From assembly GCF_000308595.1 (NCBI RefSeq), contig NZ_BAGA01000184.1:1-64000 (forward strand): a stretch of DNA of 64,000 nt, written 5' to 3'. The notes beneath the pieces are model-generated. The model did no database searches and had not been told where the DNA came from. It saw only the letters and a list, made by a program, of their open reading frames with translations. The position numbers were made by a program, and so were the translations under genes. Source of the stretch: Nocardia higoensis NBRC 100133. GTDB lineage: Bacteria; Actinomycetota; Actinomycetes; Mycobacteriales; Mycobacteriaceae. Of the stretch, positions 51,940 through 60,729 are shown in pieces. Each line of letters opens with the position of its first letter. Position 1 is the stretch's first letter.

Positions 51940-53148
51940 ATGCCTCATCCCGTTCTCGCGGCGAATCCGGCGTGCGCGCTGTGTCGCCGCGCCCGCGCCG
52001 GCGACTTTTACATGCTCGACGAAATCCCTGATCAGTGGCTGTGCCAGACCTGCGTGTCCGAGGTGCCGCGCTGTGATCGGTGCCGCGGATTCACGCGCGA
52101 ACCGATCACCACCTCGGAGGATCAGCGACTGTGCCGGTCGTGCGCGGCGGGGCTGGTGGGGTGTGTGTCGTGCCGGGCGTTGACCGACCCGTCGTTGCGC
52201 ACCGACACCGGCGAGTTCGTGTGTGCCCGGTGCGCGATGGTGTTCTTCGATCGTTGCTTCAGTTGCGCGCGCTACAGCGACGCCAGCCGCTATCTCTCCG
52301 GCGGCCAGCGGGTGTGCCGACGATGCGTGAGCGGGTTCGAATCCTGCACGGCCTGCGGCACGCTGGTGCGTGCGGGCCGGGGATGTGATTCATGCGCGCG
52401 CCCGGATCGGGTGTGGAACTACAGCTACAAGCCCGATCCCCAATTCCACGGCGAAGGGCCGCTGTTCCTGGGGCTGGAGCTCGAGATCATTGTCCCCGAG
52501 CATTCCTACACCGAGTGCGTCGCCCTCGCGGCCGAAGAACTGGGTGGTCTGGGCTATTTGAAGCAGGATTCCTCGATTCGGCCCACCGGGTTCGAGCTGG
52601 TCACCCATCCGATGTCTTACGGGTACGCGATCGAGCGTTTCCCGTGGTCGCTGCTGGAAGCGCTGGCCGAGCGCGGGTGTGAGACCGACTCCACGGTCGG
52701 GTTGCATGTGCATGCCAGCCGCACCGGGTTCGTCTCCCCTGCGCACATCTATCGCTGGTTGAAGCTGTTGTACCGCAACGAATCCGCGGTCTCCCGGTTG
52801 GCGCGGCGGCGGTCGCATTACGCGCCGTTCGACGTGCTCGCCCGGGCGAAGGCTCGCGATACCGCCAAGAGCCACCAGCACGCGCTCGGGCTGGACCGGT
52901 ATCAGGCGATCAACCCCTACCCCCGTCACACCCTCGAGCTGCGCGTGTTCGCCAGCTCCTTGGACGTGCAGTGCGTGCAAGCGGCGCTGGCCTTCACCGC
53001 CGCCTCGATCCACTACACCCGCAACCTGCTGGTCACCGACGTGCGTGCCGGAGCCTGGGAATGGACGCAGTTCGCTGCCTGGGCCGCCGCGCAACCCGCC
53101 TATCGGCCGCTGGTCGCGGAGATGGAGGACCTGGCATGTGCCTGCTGA
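51940..53148 (+). CDS. Zinc-array amidoligase 1
   Basis: A 402-residue protein. Residues 1-150 carry ten CxxC pairs, enough for five four-Cys zinc sites. The C-terminal domain has Amidoligase_2-type motifs: LFLGLELEII, SSIRPTGFELVTHP, GLHVHASRTGF and HTLELRVFASS. Amidoligases are glutamine-synthetase-fold COOH-NH2 ligases that join an amine to a carboxylate using ATP. The stop overlaps the start of the class II amidotransferase gene by 13 bases. The substrate is unknown; the zinc array may bind a protein or nucleic acid target. Confidence 0.75.
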   Translation: MPHPVLAANPACALCRRARAGDFYMLDEIPDQWLCQTCVSEVPRCDRCRGFTREPITTSEDQRLCRSCAAGLVGCVSCRALTDPSLRTDTGEFVCARCAMVFFDRCFSCARYSDASRYLSGGQRVCRRCVSGFESCTACGTLVRAGRGCDSCARPDRVWNYSYKPDPQFHGEGPLFLGLELEIIVPEHSYTECVALAAEELGGLGYLKQDSSIRPTGFELVTHPMSYGYAIERFPWSLLEALAERGCETDSTVGLHVHASRTGFVSPAHIYRWLKLLYRNESAVSRLARRRSHYAPFDVLARAKARDTAKSHQHALGLDRYQAINPYPRHTLELRVFASSLDVQCVQAALAFTAASIHYTRNLLVTDVRAGAWEWTQFAAWAAAQPAYRPLVAEMEDLACAC

Positions 53149-53918
53149 CCTACTACCCACCCACCGTCGTCCCGGATCCGGTCGCCTTGTCCTATGGCGC
53201 GGCGGTGAACCCGCACGGGCACGGCTACGCCGTCGTCACCGACGACGAGGTCATCGTCGGCCACGGCATGGCCGCCGAGCCGGTGATCGAGGAGTTCCTC
53301 ACCGTGCGGGCACGTCACCGCCACGGCGCAGCGCTGTTCCATTCCCGTTACGCCACCAAAGGAACCCGTGAGCTCGGCAATTGTCACCCCTTCCCGCTCG
53401 GCGATGACAGGCGAACAGTGTTGGCGCACAACGGGACTCTGCCCAAACGGGTGCATCCCCGGGCCTACGATCCGCGCTCGGACACCCGGATCGCCGCCGA
53501 GGACTATCTGCCTGGTTCTCCGTTCGGGTCGATCGACACCCGACGCGGGGCACGCGGACTGTCGCAGTGGCTGGGCCGCAGCAAGCTGGTGATCCTGACC
53601 GTCGATCCTGCCTATCAGCAGCAGGCGTACCTCTTCGGTGAGCACGCCGGCACCTGGGATGACGGGGTCTGGTACTCCAACACCAGCTACCTCCCGCCGA
53701 CGCGGCGCTGGCCGGAAAAGTACCGATACCTGTGCGGATACTGCCGGCGTTTCGACGCCTACCGCACCAGCCGCTACTGCCGTGACTGCGGCTGGTGCTT
53801 CGCCTGCAGCACCCCCGTCCCTGACTGCTCCTGCCGACCGCCACGGCCCGGCGAACCCGGCGCAGACACCCCAGCGCGACTGCCGGAAGACATCGTCGCG
53901 CCGCTGCCTCCTCGCTGA
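53136..53918 (+). CDS. Class II glutamine amidotransferase 1
   Basis: A 260-residue Ntn-hydrolase-type amidotransferase. Cys2 directly after the initiator Met (MCLLTYYPP) is the expected nucleophile. FHSRYATKG and VLAHNGTLP match the glutamine-binding and HNG segments of the family. The last 80 residues carry a Cys-rich tail (CGYC, CRDCGWCFAC, CSC) that probably binds zinc. It would release ammonia from glutamine for the overlapping amidoligase or hydrolyse a related amide. Confidence 0.8.
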   Translation: MCLLTYYPPTVVPDPVALSYGAAVNPHGHGYAVVTDDEVIVGHGMAAEPVIEEFLTVRARHRHGAALFHSRYATKGTRELGNCHPFPLGDDRRTVLAHNGTLPKRVHPRAYDPRSDTRIAAEDYLPGSPFGSIDTRRGARGLSQWLGRSKLVILTVDPAYQQQAYLFGEHAGTWDDGVWYSNTSYLPPTRRWPEKYRYLCGYCRRFDAYRTSRYCRDCGWCFACSTPVPDCSCRPPRPGEPGADTPARLPEDIVAPLPPR

Positions 53919-53945
53919 CCCACCCCTGATCTTTCCGTCCCTTGC

Positions 53946-53988
53946 AGAGCCCCGCACCAGCTGATTCTCGCTGGCGCGGGGCTCTTTT
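53946..53988 (+). terminator. Intrinsic terminator between the two amidoligase modules
   Basis: AGAGCCCCGC pairs with GCGGGGCTCT, with an inner CCAGC/GCTGG stem, followed by TTTTC. This is the clearest intrinsic terminator in the element and separates the duplicated modules. Confidence 0.8.
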
Positions 53989-54020
53989 CTGTCCCCTTGT
54001 CCGAAAGGTCGTGATCATTC

Positions 54021-55250
54021 ATGCCTGCTGCCACCCTGGCCGACACCGCGTGCGAAGAGTGCTCCCGTCCCGTTGCAACGATCGCACTGACCGAGACGAT
54101 CGAAGGCGACCGACTGTGCCCGCCCTGCCTGTCCGAGGTCACGTGCTGTGACGAGTGCGCCACTCCTGCCCGGGAGCGGCACCTGACGGTGGATGGCACG
54201 TGGTTGTGCAGTGAATGCCGTATCGGCTGGCATCGCTGTCAGGACTGCGACCACTACACCCGCGACATCACCGCGATCATCAGCGGCAACGACGTGTGCG
54301 AGGACTGCCGCGACCGCTACGGCACCTGCGACGACTGCGGCGCCTACGCCGCGGACACGGTCTACGTCGATGACGGCGACCAGGTGTGCTCGACCTGCGA
54401 ATACGACAACTACCACGAGTGCGCCGACTGCACCACGCTCATTTCCCGCACCGATTCCTACTGCAGCTCGTGCGAGCACTCCCCCACCGGCCATCCCCAC
54501 ATCCACGACTACGACTACAAGCCCGACCCCGTCTTCCATGGGGACGGCCCGCTGTTCCTGGGACTCGAGCTGGAACTGAAGACCCCACGCCACGTTCTCG
54601 ACGAGGCCGCCGACACCGCCGTCGAACACCTCCGAGGGCTCGGCTACCTGAAGGAAGACGGGTCGATCCACCCCTGTGGTTTCGAACTCGTCACCCACCC
54701 GATGTCGTATACCTTTGCCCGCGAACAGTTCCCATGGTCGCTGCTGACCCGGCTGCGTCTGCTCGGCGCCTACACCGACGACGGTGTAGGCATCCACATC
54801 CACCTCTCCCGAGCGGGGTTCACCGGCGCCGGGCACATCTATCGGTGGCTGAAGTTCGTCTACCGCAACGAAACCCCGGTCACCGCCCTGGCTCGGCGCA
54901 GTTCCAGCCAGTGGGCCGAGTTCAGTCCCGACGCCCGGGCACGTGCGGCCGACGACGCGAAAAGCGCCTATCGCCGCGACGTCTTCATTCCGCGCTACGA
55001 GGCGGTCAACGTCCGCCCCACCACCACCCTCGAGCTGCGCATGTTCGCCAGCTCGCTCAGACCGCAGCAGGTCAAGGCCGCGCTTGCTTTCGCAGCCGCG
55101 TCGGTGGAATACACCCGCCACCTCTCCGCTGCTCAGATCGCGCGTCGCCGCGGCTGGGAATGGCCCGCGTTCTGCGCGTGGGTCGCCAACCGCCGCCCCG
55201 CCTACGCCCCGCTGCTCGCCGAAATGGAGGCCCTGCGTTGTGCATCCTGA
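54021..55250 (+). CDS. Zinc-array amidoligase 2
   Basis: A 409-residue paralogue of the gene at 51940. It again has ten CxxC pairs in residues 1-155 (including CEEC, CPPC, CDEC, CQDC) but with a much more acidic loop composition. The ligase domain repeats LFLGLELELK, GSIHPCGFELVTHP, GIHIHLSRAGF and TTLELRMFASS. Between the halves both proteins share YKPDP.FHG.GPLFLGLELE. The gene overlaps its own amidotransferase partner by 13 bases. Conservation of both copies argues that each is functional. Confidence 0.75.
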   Translation: MPAATLADTACEECSRPVATIALTETIEGDRLCPPCLSEVTCCDECATPARERHLTVDGTWLCSECRIGWHRCQDCDHYTRDITAIISGNDVCEDCRDRYGTCDDCGAYAADTVYVDDGDQVCSTCEYDNYHECADCTTLISRTDSYCSSCEHSPTGHPHIHDYDYKPDPVFHGDGPLFLGLELELKTPRHVLDEAADTAVEHLRGLGYLKEDGSIHPCGFELVTHPMSYTFAREQFPWSLLTRLRLLGAYTDDGVGIHIHLSRAGFTGAGHIYRWLKFVYRNETPVTALARRSSSQWAEFSPDARARAADDAKSAYRRDVFIPRYEAVNVRPTTTLELRMFASSLRPQQVKAALAFAAASVEYTRHLSAAQIARRRGWEWPAFCAWVANRRPAYAPLLAEMEALRCAS

Positions 55251-56011
55251 CCTTCCTCAAACCCGGCCACGCACCTGACTTCGATGCCCTGCACCAGGGT
55301 GCGTTGGCCAACCCCCACGGCCACGGCTACGCCATCATCACCGGCGCTACCATCACCGTCGGACGCGGCATGGACGCCGCCGACGTGCTCACCGAATTCA
55401 CCACCGTCCGTGAGCATTTCCCTGATGGTCCGGCGTTGTTCCATTCACGGCTGGCCACCCACGGCCTGCGCACGATCGACAACTGTCACCCGTTCCGGGT
55501 CGGTGGTGACGAGCGGACCGTGCTCGCCCACAACGGGATCCTGCCGGCCCACGTGCACCCGGCCCCGGGAGACGACCGCTCCGATACCCGGATCACCGCC
55601 GAGGACTACCTGCCGGGCCAGCCGTTCGGGTCGCTGGACTCCTGGGCCGGACGCGAACGGCTCGAACGCTGGCTGGGCAGCGACAAGATGGTGCTGCTCA
55701 CCACCGATCCCGCCTACAAGCACTCGGCGTACATCTTCAACGAACACGCCGGAATCTGGGACCAGGGCTCCTGGTACTCCAACACCAGCTACCTGCCCCA
55801 CCCCTACGACGGCTGGTACGACATCGCGGGCTACTGCCTCAACTGCGCAGAACCCACCGACACCGCAGACGACGGCACGGAGATCACCGGCCCGCACTGC
55901 CCGTGGTGCGGATTCTGCGCCGACTGCAGCCGCGTCTTCCCCCGATGCGCCTGCCCCGCCCTCGACAGCACCCACCGCTACGCCGACATCCTCGACCTCG
56001 AACACACCTGA
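55238..56011 (+). CDS. Class II glutamine amidotransferase 2 (TTG start)
   Basis: A 257-residue paralogue of the gene at 53136. A TTG at 55238 is the proposed start because the next codon encodes the nucleophile Cys (MCILTFL), exactly as in copy 1. FHSRLATHG and VLAHNGILP are conserved. The C-terminal tail has CLNC, CPWCGFCADC and CAC. It forms a coupled pair with amidoligase 2. Confidence 0.78.
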   Translation: MCILTFLKPGHAPDFDALHQGALANPHGHGYAIITGATITVGRGMDAADVLTEFTTVREHFPDGPALFHSRLATHGLRTIDNCHPFRVGGDERTVLAHNGILPAHVHPAPGDDRSDTRITAEDYLPGQPFGSLDSWAGRERLERWLGSDKMVLLTTDPAYKHSAYIFNEHAGIWDQGSWYSNTSYLPHPYDGWYDIAGYCLNCAEPTDTADDGTEITGPHCPWCGFCADCSRVFPRCACPALDSTHRYADILDLEHT

Positions 56012-56017
56012 TCCCTT

Positions 56018-56049
56018 CCCCGGCCGCAGCGCACGAGACGGCCGTGGGG
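56018..56049 (+). terminator. Terminator-like hairpin after module 2
   Basis: CCCCGGCCG pairs with CGGCCGTGGGG (one bulged T) seven bases after the amidotransferase stop. There is no T run. Confidence 0.45.
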
Positions 56050-56170
56050 TGACCGGATAACGCCGCCAGCGGATGTGTACTTCGCTGCTCGGCATCCCCG
56101 CCTCGCGCGCCGCCAGCCGTTCGCCATCCCGCCTCGACAGTCTTCCTTTCCCCGATTGCAGGAGTAGACG

Positions 56171-56584
56171 ATGACCGACCCCCTCCAGCCTGATCCCACA
56201 GCCGTTGCCGAGGGCCCCGAACAGCGGTTCCTGCAGCAGGTTCTGCATCACCTCGACCGCTGGTTCGGCGACGACAAACACCTCGAGCACCTCGGACACG
56301 CCCGCGACCTGCTGCGCCGAAGGATCACCGTCCTGGCCGAGACCGATGCCGACACCGTGCGGGAGTCGGCGGTAGCGGTTCTCGGGGCCGAACTGCATCG
56401 CGCGCGACGCACCGGCGCACTGGTCTCGATCCGCACGCGCGGCGGCCACCGCTACCGGGCGGTGCGGGTCGAGGCTGTGCACCGCCACCACGCCCGCCTG
56501 AGCAGCCACACCCACCAGGGTGTGTTGCTGCCGCTGGCGTTCATCGAGTCCCTCCATCACCTCGACCGGGAGCTCCCGCAGTGA
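56171..56584 (+). CDS. Unknown backbone protein, 137 residues
   Basis: The ATG follows GCAGGAG. The first half is helical (FLQQVLHHLDRWFGDD) and the second half has a small beta-rich part (TGALVSIRTRGGHRYRAVRV). It overlaps the next gene by four bases (GTGA). It belongs to the run of small co-directional genes typical of actinobacterial element backbones. No family recognised. Confidence 0.6.
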   Translation: MTDPLQPDPTAVAEGPEQRFLQQVLHHLDRWFGDDKHLEHLGHARDLLRRRITVLAETDADTVRESAVAVLGAELHRARRTGALVSIRTRGGHRYRAVRVEAVHRHHARLSSHTHQGVLLPLAFIESLHHLDRELPQ

Positions 56585-56850
56585 GCGCGGGTCCAGACGA
56601 TGGCGCCGTGCCCCTGCCCCGAGAGGAAGCCCTGGCCGTGCTGGTGGAGGGGCTGACAGGCTATTTCGCGTCGGTGCGGCAGTTGCTGGGCGCCGGACAG
56701 GCGATGGCCCGGCTGCTCGGCGACGACCATCTGGTCGTGTTCGCGCAGATGCTGGCCGAGCACGAGCGCCACGACCGCGTCGTGCATCTCACCCACCACG
56801 CTTTGCTCCACCGACCCCATCCCAGGAGCGGGGACGACTGTGAACACTGA
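56581..56850 (+). CDS. Unknown helical protein, 89 residues
   Basis: A GTG-started small protein in a four-base overlap with the previous gene. It is mostly helical and rich in His near the C-terminus. It overlaps the next gene by 11 bases. Function unknown; support comes from coupling. Confidence 0.55.
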   Translation: MSAGPDDGAVPLPREEALAVLVEGLTGYFASVRQLLGAGQAMARLLGDDHLVVFAQMLAEHERHDRVVHLTHHALLHRPHPRSGDDCEH

Positions 56851-57346
56851 CGCCGACCGCTACCTCGCCCGGATGACACTCGCTCCGGCCTACGCCCGCT
56901 ACGCGCCCGAGACCGCCGCGCCGAGCGGGCCGATCGTGATCGTCGGCTACCACGCCGCGTTCGCCTTCCACCCTGCTCCCGGCACCGCTCTGGCCGCATT
57001 TCCTGGCATCGACCTCGAAAGCATGACCGCGAGCAGCTTGCCGCTGATGGGGCTGGTGCGTATCGAACACGCCACCGAAATCGTCACCGTGCACCGCGAC
57101 GGCAGCACCTCCACCGAATGGAACGACACCACATTCGACCAACTACCGCACGGGACCACCTGGTATCTGACGCCCGCAGAACCCGACCCGATGACCGGAC
57201 GGCCCCGCACAGCGGCCGGACGCTGGGCCGCCGGGAGACACCGAGCACAGCTGCCACGCTCGGTCGCCCTCCAGGTTCCCGGAGCACCAATCGCCGTGAC
57301 CATCCACGACCACGACCCACACACCGGCCGCCACTGGTCGCCCTGA
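56840..57346 (+). CDS. Unknown backbone protein, 168 residues
   Basis: A GTG-started protein with a beta-rich N-terminal half (GPIVIVGYHAAFAFHP) and an Arg-rich C-terminal half. No Cys-based motif or membrane segment is visible. It continues the run of overlapping small genes. Function unknown. Confidence 0.55.
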   Translation: MNTDADRYLARMTLAPAYARYAPETAAPSGPIVIVGYHAAFAFHPAPGTALAAFPGIDLESMTASSLPLMGLVRIEHATEIVTVHRDGSTSTEWNDTTFDQLPHGTTWYLTPAEPDPMTGRPRTAAGRWAAGRHRAQLPRSVALQVPGAPIAVTIHDHDPHTGRHWSP

Positions 57347-57468
57347 CCATCACCGTGTCCAGCCCGCAGTCCCCAGCGGATGAGCACCGTCCGTCCGGGC
57401 AACTGCGCGGCGGTCGTGGCTCACAGCCGTCCCTCTATCCATCGACGCCCTATCGATTCGAGGTGATC

Positions 57469-57897
57469 ATGACCGACTCGAACACCCCAGCACACCGCAC
57501 CGACCGGATGCCGATTCCGATCCGGCTGGTCGGTGCGCCTACTGCCCAGGGCATGGTCGTGCCGTTCGTGACCTTGGCCCACCGTGACCGGTCCCGCCCG
57601 GTCTGGGGCAAGCTCGACCCGACCCGGTTGCGGGAAGTGTTGCAGCACAGGCTGTGCCAGATCTGCGGGGAGCCGCTCACCGACCCGGTCGTGCTGTACC
57701 TGCGCCCGGCGGACTATCTGCGGGGCGTCGCGGTGGAGCCGGGCCTGCACCCCGAATGCGGCCTCCTCTCGAAACGGATATGTCCGATGTTGTCCGGGGC
57801 GGTGGACCGCTACAACCCGCACCCCACCGTTCACCGCTGCGCCGATCCCGCCTGCACGTGTGCCCGCTGGATCGAACCCGAACCTCAGTCCCGGTGA
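57469..57897 (+). CDS. Zinc-finger-like unknown protein, 142 residues
   Basis: It starts at the ATG after GAGGTG. It has CQICGEPL and a His/Cys pair (HPECGLL), then CADPACTCARW near the C-terminus, forming one or two possible zinc sites. LRPADYLRGVAVEPGLHPE between them resembles an HNH-like or treble-clef arrangement, but catalytic residues are not certain. It is part of the element backbone. Confidence 0.6.
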   Translation: MTDSNTPAHRTDRMPIPIRLVGAPTAQGMVVPFVTLAHRDRSRPVWGKLDPTRLREVLQHRLCQICGEPLTDPVVLYLRPADYLRGVAVEPGLHPECGLLSKRICPMLSGAVDRYNPHPTVHRCADPACTCARWIEPEPQSR

Positions 57898-58147
57898 AGC
57901 CGTCCGCGACGGCCAGCCCGCCGATGCCTGGTACGAGGCGTGGATGGCGTTGGGCGATTACACGATCGTCTCCGACCCCGGCACCGGAAACACCGCACCG
58001 GCCACCGGTGTCGATCTGCGGCCCTCGTCGCGGATCCGCCGCTTGCGCCGCATCCGCGATGCCGCCCCCGGCGCGCACACCCTCGACCTGCTCGCCGCGC
58101 TCATCGCCACCCGAGCCCTGTTCCCGAGCGTGGGCGAACCGGAATGA
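57860..58147 (+). CDS. Unknown small protein, 95 residues
   Basis: The frame is open from a GTG at 57860, overlapping the previous gene by 38 bases; an ATG at 57944 is an alternative start. The recognisable part (DAWYEAWMALGDYTIV, then RIRRLRRIRDAAPGAHTLDL) has helical character. Function unknown. The interval 58148-58313 holds only the leader of the next gene. Confidence 0.45.
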   Translation: MPAGSNPNLSPGEAVRDGQPADAWYEAWMALGDYTIVSDPGTGNTAPATGVDLRPSSRIRRLRRIRDAAPGAHTLDLLAALIATRALFPSVGEPE

Positions 58148-58313
58148 ACACCGCCGAGCAATGCTGCCAGCATCAGAGATTCTCAGCCGAAGCCGTCGAA
58201 CCGGCACGGCACCCACCTCGTGCACTCCCCCGCCATCCGCAACACCAATGCGTGCGCGCTCGAGCGGATTCCGCGTCATCTTGTCGCGACCCTGTCCCCC
58301 TGAGGAGGCTCCC

Positions 58314-59336
58314 ATGTCGCTGTTGCATGCCCCGGGCCGGTTCATCGCCGAGACACTGACCTGGCTGCCGACGCCGCCACAACGATCGCTGTTGTTGCTG
58401 CGACTCCACGAGATCGATTGTCGGCCGGAACCGTATGTCGTTGTCGAGGCGATCCGCCGCCACAACCTGTATCTGGTGCTGGACTATCCCGCCACGGTCG
58501 CGATCTCAACCAGCGCATTGCAGATCAGCGACCGGTATCGGCCCGACGCGATAGCCGTGGTCATCATCGACGACGACCGAGACGGCAACCAGACCGGTCC
58601 GGTCGCGATGCATCGTGAGCTGACCCAACTGCTGCGCGACAGGCTCGCCGATAACGGAACCGACCTCATCGCAGCATGGTCGGTCTTCGGCACCACCCCG
58701 GGCAGCTCCTGGATCAGCCTGTTCGACAACGACCACGGCACACTGCCATCCCACCCACCGACCGCCACTGCCACCTCCAACGATGTTCCAGCGCCGGTCG
58801 GTGGGATCCGCCCTCACACCGCGACCGCCGAACGGGTCGCAGCCGAACTCGCCCGCCACCTGCCGCCACCAATCTCCACGGCTGGACCGGACGCGGATCG
58901 CGATCGTTCACGACAACGGGCGCGACTGGTGCTGGGGTGGGCGCGTCAGGTTCACAACGGCGCGACGGTGACCATTGCAGGGCTGGCAGCGATGGCAGAA
59001 GCGTTGCAGGACAGCGATGTCCGCGATGTCTTATTCGCATTCGCCCTCGGCCCGCACGGCGAGGTGGCGAGCCCGTTATGGATGGTGCTGGCGCGGTGTC
59101 TGCCCGCCACACATCGCGGGCGTCCCGCGTTGCTGCTCGCCGTCACCACCTACCTGTCGGGCCGACGCCAGCGCGCACTGACCGAGCTGCGGTACGGACT
59201 CTCTGACACCCCCGACGATCCGACGCTGCTGGCGATGGCACGCGCCTTCGCCGACCGCGTTCCCGCCGAGGTCCTGCACGCGGTGGCTCGCAGTGGCCGC
59301 ACGACCGCCGCCGATCTCGGCATCGACCTCGATTGA
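58314..59336 (+). CDS. DUF4192 family protein
   Basis: A 340-residue protein of the actinobacterial DUF4192 type: an N-terminal alpha/beta segment with AIAVVIIDDDR, and a C-terminal helical part (LLAVTTYLSGRRQRALTEL, then LLAMARAFADRVP) typical of the family. The function is not known. These proteins are common in actinobacterial chromosomes and large mobile elements. GAGGAGG precedes the ATG. Confidence 0.75.
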   Translation: MSLLHAPGRFIAETLTWLPTPPQRSLLLLRLHEIDCRPEPYVVVEAIRRHNLYLVLDYPATVAISTSALQISDRYRPDAIAVVIIDDDRDGNQTGPVAMHRELTQLLRDRLADNGTDLIAAWSVFGTTPGSSWISLFDNDHGTLPSHPPTATATSNDVPAPVGGIRPHTATAERVAAELARHLPPPISTAGPDADRDRSRQRARLVLGWARQVHNGATVTIAGLAAMAEALQDSDVRDVLFAFALGPHGEVASPLWMVLARCLPATHRGRPALLLAVTTYLSGRRQRALTELRYGLSDTPDDPTLLAMARAFADRVPAEVLHAVARSGRTTAADLGIDLD

Positions 59337-59373
59337 CCACTCACACCCTGCCTGCCTTCTGTCTGGAGGATCC

Positions 59374-60306
59374 ATGTCCACTGACACTGCCGCGCCCACC
59401 CCTACCGCCTCGAGTCCGGATCGTCGACTCGCGTGGGCGGTCCTCGCCCGCGCCGCGTTGACCGCCCCGACCGCTGTCGAGCACCTGCTGGCCGACACCG
59501 ACGTCGAGGACGCCGCCCACCGATTGGTCGATGCCGGCGAGACGTTCTCGGTCCCGGCCGACCTGCGTGAGCAAGCGATCCGTGATCTCGACCGGGCCGA
59601 TGCTGTCGGCGCCCGGCTGTTGACACGGGAGGAGTTCGAGTGGCCGACCGCACGACTGGCCGGACTGGGCGCCCCGGGAGTCGGTGGCAGGATGCCAGTG
59701 GCGCTGTGGCTGCGAGGCCCCGCCCGGCTCAACACATTCTCCGGCCACAGTGTCGCGGTGATCGGGGCACGCGCGTCCACCCAGTACGGCGACACGGTAA
59801 CCCACGACTTCGCCGGGCACTTCGCCGAACGCGGATGGACAGTGCTCAGTGGTGGCGCGTTCGGCATCGACGCCGCCGCCCACCACGCCGCCCTCGCCCA
59901 AGAGGGTGCCACGGTGGCGGTGATGGCGACCGGGATCGACCGCTACTACCCAGCCGGTAGCCAGAAGTTGTTGGCCCGCATCGCTGAGCGCGGTCTCCTC
60001 GTCTCGGAGTACCCACCCGGCGAAGCGGCGCGACGGGACCGGTTCCTGGAACGTAATCGGCTCGTCGCCGCTCTCGCCGCCGGTGTGGTCGTCATCGAGG
60101 CCGGACACCGCAGCGGCGCCCTCAACACAGTCGGATGGGCCCACCAGCTTGCCCGACCAGTGTTCGCCACTCCCGGCTCCATCTATTCCGCCGCATCGGC
60201 CGGAGCCCACGACCTGCTGCGGCAACGCCGCACTGGGCTGGTCACCCATCCCGAGCAGGTCATCGACGCCATCACCCGCCCGGACCCCACCGGCCTCACG
60301 CACTGA
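59374..60306 (+). CDS. DprA/Smf-like DNA-processing protein
   Basis: A 310-residue protein with the DprA Rossmann core: VAVIGARASTQYG, LSGGAFGIDAAAHHAAL, VMATGIDRYYPA and a late ARPVFATPGS. DprA binds single-stranded DNA and loads RecA. On mobile elements it is associated with single-stranded transfer and establishment. The N-terminal 110 residues are an extra helical region. A neighbouring SSB gene fits the same role. Confidence 0.87.
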   Translation: MSTDTAAPTPTASSPDRRLAWAVLARAALTAPTAVEHLLADTDVEDAAHRLVDAGETFSVPADLREQAIRDLDRADAVGARLLTREEFEWPTARLAGLGAPGVGGRMPVALWLRGPARLNTFSGHSVAVIGARASTQYGDTVTHDFAGHFAERGWTVLSGGAFGIDAAAHHAALAQEGATVAVMATGIDRYYPAGSQKLLARIAERGLLVSEYPPGEAARRDRFLERNRLVAALAAGVVVIEAGHRSGALNTVGWAHQLARPVFATPGSIYSAASAGAHDLLRQRRTGLVTHPEQVIDAITRPDPTGLTH

Positions 60307-60378
60307 CCTTCACGTTCCCTGCCACCCTGTCCGCGCGACACACACCGCATATCCCCTGTATCAGAGGAGATTTCGCCC

Positions 60379-60621
60379 ATGCCCACATCCACTCCCACAG
60401 TTCAGAGCCTGACCCGTGCCGAGTTCGACCAGCTCGAACACCGCGGCGCCGCCGGCGCCACCCCCGCCCTTACCGAAGCGACGGTGCTCGACCGGTGGCG
60501 CACCGAACATCGTGGCTGGCGGGGCCGTCACTGGGCGTTCCTCGACGACGCCCACGGTGTGTTGCGCCTGCATCCGGTCAACGTCACCCGCGCCACCCGC
60601 TCCCAGACCGCCGCGGCCTGA
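60379..60621 (+). CDS. Unknown small protein, 80 residues
   Basis: The ATG follows AGAGGAG. It is a Thr/Arg-rich protein with a central WRTEHRGWRGRHWAFLDD. No family recognised. It sits between the DprA-like gene and a strong hairpin. Confidence 0.5.
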   Translation: MPTSTPTVQSLTRAEFDQLEHRGAAGATPALTEATVLDRWRTEHRGWRGRHWAFLDDAHGVLRLHPVNVTRATRSQTAAA

Positions 60622-60664
60622 CCACCAGCCCTTCCACACACTCACCCACACCCGCCCATTCCTT

Positions 60665-60704
60665 GGCACGGCCGCATCGCACTTCCTGGCGATGCGGCCG
60701 TGCC
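60665..60704. repeat. Very strong 16-bp hairpin before the ParB-like gene
   Basis: GGCACGGCCGCATCGC is followed by an 8-base loop and its perfect complement, ending 25 bases before the ParB-like ATG. There is no T run. It can be a terminator, an mRNA-stabilising stem or a binding site. Confidence 0.65.
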
Positions 60705-60729
60705 ACTGTTCCAGCTCGAGGAGGCCCGA

